Assembly (NCBI RefSeq): GCF_958298935.1
Contig: NC_084942.1
Coordinates: 16,251,501-16,315,500, forward strand
DNA: 64,000 bases
From: Phragmites australis
Taxonomy: Eukaryota; Streptophyta; Magnoliopsida; Poales; Poaceae
Direction: 5' to 3'
The position numbers and the translations under genes were made by a program. The notes beneath the pieces are model-generated. The model had not been told where the DNA came from, made no database searches, and saw only the letters and a list, made by a program, of their open reading frames with translations. Positions 11,700 to 24,139 of this stretch are shown one piece after another (position 1 is the first letter of the stretch; every line of letters begins with the position of its first letter).

Positions 11700-14600
11700 T
11701 AGTATTCTAGTTAATTATTAGGATAATCATTATTCACAATCACAACCTCGATGATTAACCAGAATGCTATTCCGATAGTCCCAGCACGTGTTTACTTCCA
11801 GGATCGGAACACATGCCTTTACAACATATAGCATCACAACACAGCTTAAGAAAAAGCAAGTAATTAAATTACATTATAAATTCTTAAGGATTTACCAAGT
11901 TATTACAGTTTACAGCAAAAGAGAGTTAGGAGGAGACTAAAACCTGCTCAACTCCTAACCTGCAAAAGAAACTAAGCATCAGAACACTAAAGCTATACAA
12001 CAAAAGCAAGATGGAGTCACATGCTCTTAGGCTCCATCATAAAAGCACGCCAACAGAGTAGGATACACTACTCATACCCGCCATCATCCTCGACAGGCAT
12101 GAAGTAGCCAAAGACCAACTCCTCCTCGCCTGCAAAACCTGTAGAGCAGCTGAGTACGAAGGTACTCACAAGACTTAATCCATAATGGGCAACTTCTAAT
12201 TAGCCGGACTCTAAGGATCATGCATTTGGATGCTAGCAAGAAAACGACCACATGGTTAAGAAAAATTTACATGCAAAAGCAACTTGACACATACATGTGT
12301 GAGCACCTAAACTTAACTAACAACAATACAACTATACCTGTAAATACCAACTGTACATAATTGTAACTGGAACCATAACAAACATATATGTAACACGAAC
12401 CATCTCCACCATAACCAACATAACCAACCACAATCTACAACGGAACTCTACGATGGTGCGTATGGACAAAAGGCATGCTCATGACTGAGAGCGCGGCATT
12501 TTAAAATATTTTTACACCCTTCAGGAGGATACTCCTTTACCCACATGACACGAGGATCATTCGGCTTGTGTCACTCGCTAAAGTGCACACAAGGGTACTC
12601 ATGACAACCTTTTTCAATAAGCCTCAACCATTTTATACATGCATCGCTCGGCGTGAAGGTATCTAGAACTACTCTCGGAGCAAACTAGATACCTCTTCCA
12701 AGCCCGCCCGCTCACACCATCGATGTTTAGGCCCAAATGATCACAGATACAAAGATATTCGCCTCGTCTTACCATTAGATCGGCATGTGATGAGTACGGT
12801 AAGTGCTTAAGCCAACGACGGCCAACAATCGGTACTTAGTGGAATGCAAAGCCGTCTATGGTTTCCGAGCTCCTTCCCCGAACTACCTCGGGAACCTACT
12901 CCAGGGCAGATGATAACCCTAATACAGCTCATATCTCTGTCTTATGCTCACCACTCATTGTGTAAGTAATTATTAAGCCTATGCTCGCGAACGATGAAAT
13001 ATTTCACCGCTCGACCTCTACCATAAACCTATGCAATACTAAGCAACTCGTATCACATTTTGAGTTAGACATTAACATGATTATGCTCGGGCAACAAGGA
13101 TATGGATCAACAACAATTGAAGGAAAAGCTCTTGCATCTACATAGGTTCTACCCACTGTATTCCGACATCGACTCAAACTCATGCATACATACATAAGGC
13201 ACATTTATTAATTTATACCATACGAGATCCAAAGTATTGGGATAAGTATGCTTAGATGCTTGCCTTGCTGCTTTGGAGTTTGCCTTATGCCACCCGCGCA
13301 ACACTCGCAAAATTCAGGGAGACGGGCATCATCTTCAATCACCACCATGTCTCTGCTCACTAGAGAAGAATACATACAATGATGAGTATGATTGAAGTGA
13401 AACAATGCATGCCACAATATACATAAAAACATGTTAGATGTGCAAGACACACGAATTAATGTCACACTACGTGATCTAAATGAAGTCGGAAAAATATCAG
13501 GAGGCCGGAGTATCCGGGTTGACTCGGAGTATCTGGGTTCCGGAGCCTCCGGGCCAACCTCCGGGAGAGGGTTCTCTGTTAGCCATTTTCAATTTAATCC
13601 AGAACCTCCGGGTTGGTCCGGACTATCCGGGTTGTGCCGGACACTCCGTGTGAGGGTGCTCGGTTAAATCCGCCAGTTTAACCTGGAACCTCTGAGTTTA
13701 CCCGGATTATCCGGATGGAGCAGACTTTGACATTCTCAAAAATTTCCCTCAGGCGATTTGACTCGCATGACAGATCTATGCCATATAAACATGTATATGC
13801 CCTATCCAAAGGATTCTACACCCAATTTCACCCTAAACCCTAACGATTTTTTAATACAATTCAATGAGCTTTCTCTTGTTGAACCTGGAGTATCCAGGCC
13901 ATCCAAAACAGCAGTTTTCGAGGGGATTTTGGGGTTGATTTGATTTGTGAGCCTCCCCAAGATTAAGGGAAACATACTAGAGATAGTTCAAGGAGTCTGA
14001 AACTCACTTATCAACCTAGCAACATAACTTCATAGCTCAAATTCACCCAAAACTACATTTTGCTCCAAAACATCAAGAACATCTAAAGAACTCAAGAACA
14101 ACTCGATTCCTCCATGAAAACAAAAATAAATTGGATACATGAGTAGCTCATGAGCTTGTAATCGTGTGGATACCATATGCATGAAGGGTTGCGGGTAGGC
14201 TACGCTAGCACAAAATAAATTTTCTCTACCGCATTCAACCAGGAAGCCATGCGAGTAGGGGATCATGAATCGTTACCACTTGACGAGCAGTGCAGCGGAA
14301 GAAGAGTTGGAGCAGACCAATCCAACGTCGTGCGCGTCAAGTAGTCGATCGTCAACCTCGTCCCGAGCACGTCCCGAGCACCTTCCGAGTACTCGCGGGT
14401 ACGTCCCGAGTACTCTCGAGCAGATCAGCACCGCAATAGTAGCAGCGCCTCCACGGTATCCACACGTACAAGGATGGAATCGTCGTGCGCCGGTGTGCTA
14501 GCACCGCGCGCCCGGCTAGGGTTTCGAAGGGAGTTCGGGAATAGGAGGCGGCTAGGGTTTCTAAGGAACACCATGCGCCTTGGCCCCTGCCTATTCTTAT

Positions 14601-15111
14601 ATAGAGCACGCTAATGGACCTTTAATCAACATTAAAGCCCATTATGACTCTAAACCCTAATGGTCCTTTAATCAACATTAAAGCCCATTAGCAGATCCAA
14701 TCCGCAAACTCGATCGCCTCTAGGGCATATTACCAACAATACCTCAAATCCTTCTCTTGAGGTCGGATTTTAGGGAGAGGGAGAGAATGCTTGAGAGAGA
14801 GTGAGAGGGGGAGCTCCTCCCTTGCTTTGGCTAGCTAGAGAGGGAGAGGGACACGTGGGGGAGTGAGGGAGAGAGAGAGGGAGAGGGTGGCTGCTGCCCC
14901 TCTAGGTGGTTAGGGTGGTGGGCCCACATGTTAAAGAAAGGGTATGTTTTAACTGCCAATTTTATTATTCTCTCATTAATCCAGTTATCTCATCCAATTG
15001 ACTTTAGACTAATTGCATTAGCGTTGCGAAATAAAATTACTCAAAATTAAACATGATGCTTATGAAGCATGATTATGCTTAATTGTGTAATTAAGGATTT
15101 GGGACGTGACA
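11700..15111 (-). repeat. 3' LTR of the Tekay-type element
   Basis: On the minus strand the LTR begins TGTCACGTCCC at 15111, directly after a polypurine tract (15112-15130: aaggggggaggtttt). Inside lie TCCGG-rich text (13.50-13.72 kb), a GA-rich tract (14.76-14.90 kb) and a tandem pair of ctttaatcaacattaaagcc words (14.61-14.69 kb). The far end was not found; a length of about 3.4 kb suits the family. Confidence 0.7.
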
Positions 15112-15400
15112 AAACCTCCCCCCTTAAAAGAATCTCGTCCCGATATGCGGTAAGAGTCGGGGAAGAGTACAAGGAATCTATGAACCATGTCATGGGAAAA
15201 TACCAGCTGTTGACATGATACCAACCGTGGGAATGAAAACTAATGCAATACTCACAGGTTGGAGAAGAACTCAGGATAATCGGCACGAAGCCGATCTTCT
15301 TGTTCCCACGTCGCCTCATCTTCAGAGTGATTACTCCATTGAACCTTGAGGAACTTAGTTGAGCAATGTCGAGTCTTGTGTTCGGTTTTATCAAGGATGC

Positions 15401-16537
15401 TATCGGCGATATGGGAACCGGGGGTCCCCGAGTTTCGAGGCTAGGTCAGTGCAGTGCCACATGGCGCCCTTCCTCGGGGCCCATTTCCTCGAGGACCCGA
15501 GAAGAGCAAGATCTGGGAGGGGGTGCTCGGGGCCAAGAACAGTTGGTCCTCGAGTACACAGAGTTCCCCGAGGACCCGAGAAGAGCCAGGCCTGGGAGAG
15601 GGTGCTCGGGGCCAAAAATTGTTGGTCCTCGAGTACCCAGAGTTCCCCGAGGACCTAAGGAGCCCCTTGCCGGTGGACCCCGCAACAACTCCATGGTGAG
15701 GTGTCAATCGGAGGGAGGCCCGATGCTGCATCTAATGGGGAGTGTGGACGGTCACATCCAACCACTCTCCCCCACGCCTGCCGTACTGATTACGCCATCC
15801 CCTACCACCGCCTGACAGGGAGGCGTGGGCGCAATTAATACGACGGGTCCCATCGCATGTCCCTTCGCGTGGCCCAAGGAGAGAGACGACTTGAAAATAT
15901 CGTCGATGGGCTCGAGGCGTATCGTCTGTCGCCCTGCTGCGCTAGACCGTGTCAGACCAACTCTGATCGAACGGGCGTGAGAGGATACTCAGTGGCTGGC
16001 CGGTGGGCCCCCCTACACCTGCTAAAGTTGGGGCATAAAGACCGACGGGACCGTCCGAGGGGCGCATTTTCAACCCCTGTAGCATCAAACTGTAGACCCA
16101 TGATGGTTGCTTTCCATTTATGGTTTACGTGAACTTGTGCCCCCGTTCTGGGCACACCCCGGAGGGCCTCCCCCCGGTAGATAAAAGGGGGGGAGCACTT
16201 CGTAGAAGGACAAGTTCAGAGAAAGGGGACTTGACTTGAAGAAGGAAGCTCAAGACTTAGAATAGCAGCAGTTGTAACACAGAGATCCAGAGAAAGGCAT
16301 TCCAAGAGCATTAATAACACATCAGACATACAGGAGTAAGGTGTTACGCCTCCGTGTGGCCCGAACCTATCTAAATCTCTTGTGCATTTACTCCTACTAG
16401 TCGACGATCATCCGTCCCACCTAAATCCCATATATTTGCATTAACCCCACGTACGAGGTAGATCTAGAATCAGCCCCCCGGCCGAATCTCAAAGGGGGTC
16501 CCTCATGATCCCCGCTTGCGGTGTTCATCCACCGACA
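15401..16537 (+). repeat. 5' LTR of the nested element
   Basis: Begins TATCGGCGATATGG, whereas the right LTR begins TGTCGGCG, so the terminal TG is mutated here. It ends ACCGACA. A TATA-like gataaaagg lies near 16181. Two copies of a cgaggacc..gaagagc..gtgctcggggcc unit repeat at 15490-15660. Confidence 0.85.
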
Positions 16538-16557
16538 GCTGGCACGCCAGGTAGGGG
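16538..16557 (+). other. Primer-binding site of the nested element
   Basis: The word gctggcacgccaggtagggg lies immediately after the LTR end CCGACA. Sequences of the form tggcgcgccaggtaggg serve as tRNA primer sites in grass Tat-lineage elements; the third G of gcgc is an A here. Confidence 0.65.
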
Positions 16558-16596
16558 GGTTGCATCCCTGAATCCATCTCATTTTTTCGAGGAAAA

Positions 16597-16983
16597 ATGG
16601 CGGGCGGACATCGTCTTCAGCGCACTACTTCGGACTCAAGCGAGGAAGTGGAAGACGGAGCCCAGGGGGCCCCAGCTCTGGCTCATCCTCAACGGCGTCA
16701 ACAGTCGGCTCATACGACGCCCCCTCACGTCGGGGACAACGGCATTGGGCCCAGGAGAACTACGACCACCGTAGGCGGGCCGCCGAACCCGCAACAAGCA
16801 GCAATCATCCCTACCGCAAGATCGGCACCCGGACAACGTCGAGCGCCGATACGGCGCAAACTCAACTTTGGTAATGCCAGCCCTGGGAGTGCCTTGCTTG
16901 CGGCGCAAGTACTCCTTAGGCACCCGCCTGTCCAGGTGGCGGGAGGAACGCCAGAGGGTCGTTGGCTGATACCAACCCTGTAA
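16597..16983 (+). CDS. Short gag-like open frame of the nested element
   Basis: A 128-residue frame starts MAGGHRLQRTTSDSSEEVED, 59 bp after the LTR. It is basic, Pro/Gly/Arg-rich and has no zinc knuckle. The position and the acidic SSEEVE stretch suit the start of a Tat-lineage gag, cut short by a stop. It is probably non-functional as a capsid protein, and a role as packaging sequence is inference. Confidence 0.4.
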   Translation: MAGGHRLQRTTSDSSEEVEDGAQGAPALAHPQRRQQSAHTTPPHVGDNGIGPRRTTTTVGGPPNPQQAAIIPTARSAPGQRRAPIRRKLNFGNASPGSALLAAQVLLRHPPVQVAGGTPEGRWLIPTL

Positions 16984-17039
16984 GTTATCACTCGCTATTT
17001 AAATTCATCACATCAGTATGAATCGTTAAATACACATCT

Positions 17040-18420
17040 ATATTACTCTTATTCCAAGTTTTTCCTCTGGAATCCATATGTTTAATCTGCTTGGTGAGAT
17101 GCTCGACTCGTACGAGAAAAACACGCTCTCTCTCATTTTCCCACTGATAAAAACAGATGTCGGTCGGTATGTGATGCAGGCAGCGATCGCTGACCTAAGT
17201 CTATTGTGGTAGGCTGTGGTGCCCGGCTGCATGGCAGTACCCCGAGCACTACCGAGCCTCTGGGGTTCTCGGGTAATCCTACCGCTCGAACATGAGTGAT
17301 CGGGACCGCCTAGACCCCAGGGGCGAGCTGTCAGTGCTCGGCCTGGTTGGTCCTACACCGGGCACCACCGAACCATGGGACCTCTTGGTTGCATCTCTGT
17401 CTGTTCACTTCGCCGGTCCGGGCATTTGAGAGGTCGCGGGTCAAAAACAAGAGCAAGCTATAATGAGTACCGCACTGACAGAGCGCACTAAGTAAAGAAT
17501 CTTTGCCTATTTTTAAGATTACAGATAAATACTTGAGAACCAAGCAGCCCGAGCATAAGGGCCTCAGTGCCCAGGGCGCTGACGAGCCTCTAGGGACCTC
17601 GGGTAATCCTACCGCTCGGACATGAGTGGTTGGGACCTCCTAGCCCCTGGTTCCATTATCGGGTTTGCAGTGCTCGGGTGCTAAAAGGATGTCCTAGGGG
17701 CTAAAGCGCTCTACACAAGGGAATCCATGTTCCCAGGTGCCCCGAGCTCAGGGCATCTACCCTTTCCTGGCCTAGTCAGCCGGAAGGTTGACACCGACTC
17801 GGTGAGTCCCTAAAATCACATGAATTTCCTTTCATACATACGCAATAAACTATTGTTCCCGAGTTTTCCTCAGGACCCTCGTATGCTAATTTGTTCGGCG
17901 AGGCAATCTCCTTGCGCGCAAAACCCCGCTCAAGTGTTCGCTTTTCCGAAACGACAAAAACAAACAGTAGTCGATGTACCGCACAGGCGGCGATGGATGA
18001 CCTAGGTCCTTTATGGTGGTTGTGGTGCCCAGCCGGCATGGCGGTACCCCGAGTACTACCGAGCCTCTGGGGTTCTCGGGTAATCCTACCGCTCGAACAT
18101 GAGTGGTCGGAACCGCCTAGACCCTGGGGGCGGGCTGTCGGTGCTCAGCCTGGTCAGTCCTACCCCGGACACCACCGAACCGTGCGGACTCTTGGTTGCA
18201 TTTCTGCCTACGCGCGTCTCTGGTCTATTTGTTTGAGAGGTCGCAGGGCGAAAAGCGTTCACTGGTCGTGGCATGTACCGTGCTAGGTGGACGCGTTTCT
18301 CGAGCAAAGAACTTTGTGTATGTCTGTGTTTATTTGACTTAGCAGCTGCGTACTCGCAAGCGCCCGGAGGCTGCGCGCCCTGAGTAAGGATCCTACGCAT
18401 GGGCTCGGGGGCTAGATGCT
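17040..18420 (+). repeat. Internal tandem repeats of about 0.8 kb in the nested element
   Basis: The block at about 17049-17420 recurs at about 17850-18225, including ggtaccccgagtactaccg, tctcgggtaatcctaccgctc and gaccgcctagaccc. A shortened third unit lies at 17580-17660 and traces occur near 18420-18500. Non-coding; probably generated by slippage or template switching during reverse transcription. Confidence 0.7.
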
Positions 18421-18676
18421 CGGGTGGTCCTGCTGCTCGAGCGCGAGTGTTCGAGGCAACCTAGTTCTCAGGAGTAGACTGCCGGTGCTCGGCCTGGTCA
18501 ATAACTCCCGGGACGTCAGTACAAACAAAATCGAGGAAGGAGAGGTACAAAACAGAGTACGATTCGGCACCGGGCGACATAAAGCCACGTGGCACCAATG
18601 TTGTGATCGGCTTCGAAGAAATAGGGCCCCACCCGCAGTCTCTGGGCCATCGCCTGCCGATGGGCCCGGGGGCTGC

Positions 18677-19869
18677 TGTCGGCGATATGGGAACCGGGGG
18701 TCCCCGAGTTCCGAGGCCAGGTTAGCGTAGTGCCACATGGCGTCCTTCCTCGGGGCCCATTTCCCCGAGGACACGAGAAGAGCAAGATCCGGGAGGGGGT
18801 GCTCGGGGCCAAGAACAGTTGGTCCCCGAGTACCTAGAGCTCCCCGAGGACTAGAGAAGAGCCAGGCCTGGGAGGGGGTGCTCGGGGTCAGGAACTGTTG
18901 GTCCCCGAGTATCTAGAGTTCCCCGAGGACCTGAGGAGCCCCTTGTCGGTGGACCCCGCAAGGACTCCACGGTGAGGTGTCAATCAGAGGGAGGCCCGAT
19001 GCTGCATTTAATGGGGAGCGTGGACGGTCACATCGAACCACTCTCCCCCACGCCTGCCGTACTGATTACACCAGCCCCTGCCACCGCGTAGCAGGGAGGC
19101 ATGGGCGCAATTAATGCGAGGGGTCCCATCACATGTCCCTTCGCAGGGCCCAAGGAGAGAGGCGACTTGAAGATATCCTCGATGGGCTCGAGGCGTATCG
19201 TCTGTTGCTCTGCTGCGCCAGACCGTGTCAGACCAACTCTGAACGGACGGGCATGAGAGGATACTCAGTGGCCGGCCAGTGGGCCCTCTTGCACCTGCTA
19301 AAGTTGGGGTGTAAAGACCGACGGGACCGTTCGAGGGGCGCATCTTCAACCCCTGTAACATCAAACTGTAGACCCATGATGGTTGTTTTCCATTTACGGT
19401 TTACGGGAACTTGTGCCCCCGTTCTGGGTACACCCCGGAGGGCCTCCCCCTGGTAGATAAAAGGGGGGAGCACTTAGTAGAAAGGGAGGTTCTGGAAGTT
19501 TAGACACACCTTCGCTGGAGTTAGAGACTTCAAGCTGAGGCGAACCGAGACTCGCTAGAGTTGAATCACCTTGAAGACAAGCCAACAAGAGACCAAAAAA
19601 CCTTGTAACAGAGAGATCCAGAGAAAGGCATTCGAAGAGCCTTGATAATACACTAGACACACAGGAGTAGGGTATTACGCCTCCGTGCGGCCCGAACCTG
19701 TCTAAATCCCTTGTGCATTTACTCCTACTAGCCGACGATCATTCGTCCCGCCTAAGTCCCATACATTCGCATTAACCCCACGTACGAGGTAGATCCAGAA
19801 TCAGCCCCCCGGCCGAATCTCAAAGGGGGGTCCCTCAGGATCCCCGCTTGCGGTGTTCATCCACCGACA
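18677..19869 (+). repeat. 3' LTR of the nested element
   Basis: Begins TGTCGGCGATATGG and ends ACCGACA, followed by the GATGC duplication. It is about 56 bp longer than the left LTR, with many substitutions between the two, so the insertion is not recent. A TATA-like gataaaagg lies near 19457. Confidence 0.85.
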
Positions 19870-21581
19870 GATGCAGATTGGATACTCACGATAAGGAAGA
19901 TCCGGTTGAAACTCTTGATTGGCCACCTCAATGACTTCAGTTGAGACTCGAAGACATTTCTTCAATTATGAGACGTGGAAGACGTCGTGAAAGACAGAAA
20001 AGAATGGAGGCAAGTTCAATTGATATGCAACCTTCCCATGCCAAGCAACAATTTGGAATGGTCCTACATAACGAGGTGCTAGTTTCCCCCTGACTTGAAA
20101 GCGTCGGATCCCTCTGAGAGGAGACACCTTGAGATACACAAAATCTCCAATCTCGAACTCAAGCCCGCGCTGGCGGTGGTTCGCATAGCTCTTCTGCCGC
20201 GATTGTGCCGTGAGAAGACACTTCCTAATAGTCAGAACATGCTCTTCTACCTCTTTGACCAAATCCGGGCCTAGAAAAGCCCGTTCGTCAGATTCGGACC
20301 AATTCAACGGTGTTCTACATCTACAGCCATAGAGAGCTTCAAACGGCGACATCTCATTGCTTAACTGATAACTGTTATTGTATGAGAATTCCGCAAACGG
20401 TAAACAAATCTCCCACTTCTTTCCATATGTGAGCACACAAGCTCAGAGCATATCTTCTAGGATCTGATTCACCCTCTCAGTTTGGCCATCTGTCTGAGGA
20501 TGATATGCGGTGCTATGGAAGAGCTGGGTTCCTATAGCCTCATGAAGGCTCCTCCAGAAATGAGAGGTGAACTGAGTACCTCGATCAGAAATGATCTTCT
20601 TCGGAATTTCATGAAGGCAAACAATTCTAGTGAGGTAAAGCTCCGCATATTGCTTGACCGAATACACGGTCTTGACAGGAAGAAAATGAGCGAACTTTGT
20701 CAATCGGTCCACAATGACCCAAGTTGAGTCATAGCCTTGCGAAGTCCTCGGCAATCCGGTAATGAAATCCATGTCAATTTCCTCCCACTTCCAGGAGGGG
20801 ATGGGCAAAGGCTGGAGCATACCGGCCGGCTTGAGATGCTCGGCCTTGACCCTTTGGCAGACATCACACTAAGCAACATATCGAGCGATTTCTCGCTTCA
20901 TGTGAGTCCACCAAAATCTGGGCTTGAGGTCTTGGTACATCTCCGTGCTCCCGGGATGGATGGATAGCAATGAATCATGAGCCTCATCCAGAATTTTCTT
21001 TCTCAATGCCTGAACCTTCGAAACCACTAGCCGGTTCCCAAACCATAGAATACTCTGGTCATCTTCAGAAAAACACGTGGTCTTGCCTCCTTTCATCTTG
21101 TCTTGGATTCGGGCCATGCCCTTGTCATTCTTCTGAGCTGCCTTGATTTCATCCAGGAGGGTGGATTTGATCTCCAAATTTGTAGTAAATCCCTCTGGAA
21201 CCATCTCGAGTCCAAGCCATCGGAAATCATCATAAAGTGTGGTATTCCCGGGCTCGACCTTAAGACAATTGCATCGAGCCCTTCAACTTATGCATCAGCG
21301 ACCGCATTCGCCTTGCCGGATGATAATGCACTTCCAGTTCATAGTATTTGATCAACTCAAGCCATCTCCTTTGTCTCATGTTCAGATCGGCTTGAGTGAA
21401 AATGTACTTAACACTTTTATGATCCGTATAAATATGGCACAAATTTCCTAACAAATAATGGCATTAGATCTTCAAAGCGTGTACAACTGTCGCAAGCTCT
21501 AAGTCATGAGTTGGATAGTTCTCTTCATGGCACTTCAATTGATGTGAGGCGTAAGCCACAACTCTGCTCTCTTGCATAAGG

Positions 21582-21905
21582 ATGTCGGCCCATGTGAGCA
21601 CCTTGTTGCAGGCACAGGGACTTCAGATTTTACCAGTCAGTGGAAGCCCTGTTGTTCTAGGAAAGAGTAGTTGTGCATCTAGTGAGGTGGAGCGAAGTTG
21701 CCATAATCCCATAGATGATCTCGATAGGGCCACACCATGTGCCCTCATCATTAGTCATGATGGCTTGACCATTGAGATCACAAGGGGTCAGGTGCAGCCA
21801 CTACAGAAGATGTTGAATTATGTTGAGCTGCAACAGGGAAATGCAGTGGTTCAGGTGGACATGGTCCATCCCAATTTCATATCACACAAGTTGAATCCCA
21901 CCTAA
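21582..21905 (+). pseudogene. CACTA-encoded protein fragment
   Basis: A 107-codon frame contains HNPIDDLDRATPCALII, a pattern like the DDI..PC.L segment found in plant CACTA second proteins upstream of the Ulp1 part. It is truncated at the left by the Tekay junction and at the right by a stop before the MITE. The identification rests on this short motif and on context. Confidence 0.4.
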
Positions 21906-22030
21906 TGATGAGATCACAACTCTAGGGGTCCTGCAGAGGGTCAAATGGAAGAAGAGTGACATATAGTTGAACCCTATGATGCTCAGCATTCTTTACCTAC
22001 CGCCAAGTGCTCCCACATAGTCAACTCCAG

Positions 22031-22520
22031 TAGGGATGGCAACGGGGCCAATCCTTGTCGGGAAATGCTTCCCCATCCACATTTAGCTATCGGGGGAAAG
22101 TTTTCTCGCATCCCCATCCCCGCGAGGAATTTTGCACGGATCGGGTCCCCAGTAGGGATGTAAAATTAAATCATAGTTGATTATTTCTATATATTAACAA
22201 TGTGTACATAGTATAAATAAGTAATTTATTGATGCATATGAGGGTAATTAATACAAGATGGGTTAAATATCATAGGTTAGACAAAAATAAATATAAGAGT
22301 AATCTATTATTTCCCCTACATAATGTTATGTTTGTATATTTATATACTAAAAAAATATGTATATGTGTGATATCAAGAATATAGCAGGGAGCGGGGACGA
22401 GGAGTACCTTCCCATCCCCGCCCCATATAAGTTCTCAGGGATCAAATTTATCCATACGCATCCCCTAATAGAGAAATTCCCCATGGGTTACCGTGGAATG
22501 GAGCCCCATTGCCATCCCCA
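22031..22520. mobile_element. hAT-like MITE inside the CACTA element
   Basis: Left end tagggatggcaacggggcc; right end ggagccccattgccatcccc, its inverted complement with few mismatches. The interior is AT-rich without genes. It shares its terminal words with the elements at 25071-26144 and 43890-44342. The flanking octamers (aactccag and acccctac) match only weakly, so the duplication has decayed or the right end is off by a few bases. Confidence 0.65.
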
Positions 22521-22685
22521 ACCCCTACAACATTTTCAGCACCAGTAGACTTTTGAGGATCTCAAGAATATGAAGCCAAGAGTATTGATAAGAAGACCGA
22601 AGAACAACAAGTGCATCAAGAAGATGTCCATCAACCGAATGTGCAGCAAGACGATGTCAAGCAACAGGGTGTCCAATAGAAAGAG

Positions 22686-23670
22686 GTGGCCCAGAAAGAG
22701 CCTTGTGAGCTAGCCAAGGAATATTGTATGAACCACAAATTCATGTATGACCAACCAATCCTTACCTCTTATGAACTCTCAGAAGCAGGTACTTCATGTA
22801 CTGATCTCCATAATTTTTACATCAACCAATGCAAGAATAAAAGGGTAGAAATCTTCATCAAAATTGACGGGAACCATTTCTACCATAGATAAGGCTACTT
22901 TCTTGTCGACTTCAATGATTTGTTTGACCTCTTTACCCATGATGCATTGGACATGTCACTCCTGAGGGCCTTCACATTGTAAGGACTTCCAAACGCACCT
23001 TTTAATCATTCATACTACTATATATATATGGCATATAACTTGTTTGTTATGTGTATATAGGCACATGATACAAGAAAGCAGGGTGAGGAAACAACCTATT
23101 TCATATCTTGACCCCAATATTCTCGCCATACAAAGCATTGACTCAGATGAAAAAATGGTCGATAAACACCTTGTACATTAATTATCACATTCCAAAGCCA
23201 AGGAATACTTAATGTTTCCCTATAACCAGGGTAATCATTGGGTTGTAGTGGTTATAATTTCTAAAGTCAACAAGGTGTGGTACATGGATTCCATAAAGGC
23301 GCATCCACGTAACTATGCTACACTGCAAAATGTTATCAACACGTTAGTTCTGTCAGACTATACTCAATTCATTTGAGATTCTTTTCTAATTATAGCACTT
23401 AAATTTATATTAGTGTTGCATGAATGTAGAGATTTTGATGCATACGCCCACCTCAAAGGAGGTGCACATATGAAAGGATTAACCAAACTGTACCATTTCT
23501 TCAAATTTTTGATATATTAAAATCTTTTAAATACATTCTTCTTGTTAATGTATCTCCGACCCACTTTATACAAATATATTTCTATGCTTTCCAATGCTAC
23601 TAACACCCACTGGGCAACTCATGTGGCTTCTACGTTGCCCACAACATGCAATTCATCATAAAATGAGTAG
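22686..23670 (+). pseudogene. Ulp1-like (C48) cysteine protease remnant of the CACTA element
   Basis: Pieces in several frames line up with the Ulp1/SUMO-protease fold. Near 23219-23310 there is NQGNHWVVVVIISK with the catalytic His-Trp, then VWYMDS with the Asp. Near 23608-23660 GNSCGFYVAHNM holds the catalytic Cys. Upstream, at 22890-22978, GYFLVDFNDLFDLF resembles the stretch before the catalytic core. Grass CACTA elements often carry such a domain fused or next to their second protein. Stops and frame changes between the pieces make this copy inactive as one polypeptide unless spliced. Confidence 0.6.
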
Positions 23671-24139
23671 CCGTGAAGATCCAAAGGTTGGTACAACATC
23701 ACTTTTAGTTCAAACTTTATTTACACATGCTCATTACTTACATTTTTTTTCCTACCGATAGACTTTCAAACTGCCAACAACTCAACTGCCAACTGAAAAA
23801 CTTAGTGAAATCCGAGGACGGCTCGATCTTTTCTTACTTTCTCAAGTAATATCCAAGAAAGGGGAGTTTCATTCAAATTGGTGATGCATGCCTCAGTTTG
23901 ATCAATACTATATATGATGTGTATGCTACATTGTGTAACTTTGGTAATGAGTTATGTACATATGGTCATGTGTTGTTATATATTGTATGACTTTGATAAT
24001 GAGTTCTGTTTAATTTTATGCTTTGTGATTGTCATATGTTCATGTGTGATATTAATTTCTTATATGTTTCATAATGTTCTAACATTCTAGTATGTCCAGA
24101 TGGCTATATGAGAGCAAAATTGGTGCTCAGAGGGATTAG

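Larger units (their letters stand above)
15401..19869 (+). mobile_element. Nested, pol-less LTR retrotransposon (Tat/RIRE2-like by primer site)
   Basis: Two LTRs (15401-16537 and 18677-19869) enclose only 2.14 kb. The 5-bp target duplication is perfect: GATGC at 15396-15400 and again at 19870-19874. The primer site follows the left LTR (tggcacgccaggtagggg) and a purine-rich tract (gggcccgggggctgc) precedes the right one, so the element reads plus, opposite to its Tekay host. There is no protease, reverse transcriptase or integrase, so it must depend on a partner element. The Tat/RIRE2 assignment rests only on the primer site and general LTR text. Confidence 0.85.
11700..21585 (-). mobile_element. 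Degenerate Ty3/gypsy element of Tekay/Del type, interrupted by a nested LTR element
   Basis: The order on the minus strand is RNase H, integrase zinc finger, integrase core, integrase C-terminus, chromodomain, polypurine tract, 3' LTR. The chromodomain and a long LTR of over 3 kb point to the Tekay/Del chromovirus lineage. The gag, protease and reverse-transcriptase part is missing: homology stops at about 21585, where CACTA sequence begins. The left limit of the LTR (about 11.7 kb) is not determined. The nested element at 15401-19869 splits the chromodomain; its target duplication fits an insertion into this element. Confidence 0.8.
15252..21585 (-). pseudogene. Tekay-type polyprotein remnant (RNase H, integrase, chromodomain)
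   Basis: RNase H is recognised by [11 protein letters not shown] (near 21.43 kb). The integrase zinc-finger part has HDSLLSIHPG, the core has DFITGLPR, ISDRGTQF and TAYHPQTDGQTERVN with the DDE catalytic set, and the C-terminus has LAPRYVGPFQI. The chromodomain (KFLKVQWSNHSEDEATW) lies beyond the nested element and ends FFSNL with a stop at 15252-15254. In-frame stops sit at 20869-20871 (Gln expected), 20443-20445 (Arg expected) and 19966-19968 (Gln expected), and the RNase H domain also has a stop near 21465. The copy cannot make a full polyprotein. Confidence 0.8.

Noticed and set aside
15359..15815. Overlapping open frames on both strands at 15.36-15.82 kb
   Set aside because: They lie in GC-rich LTR text with an internal repeated unit, which explains open frames in several phases.
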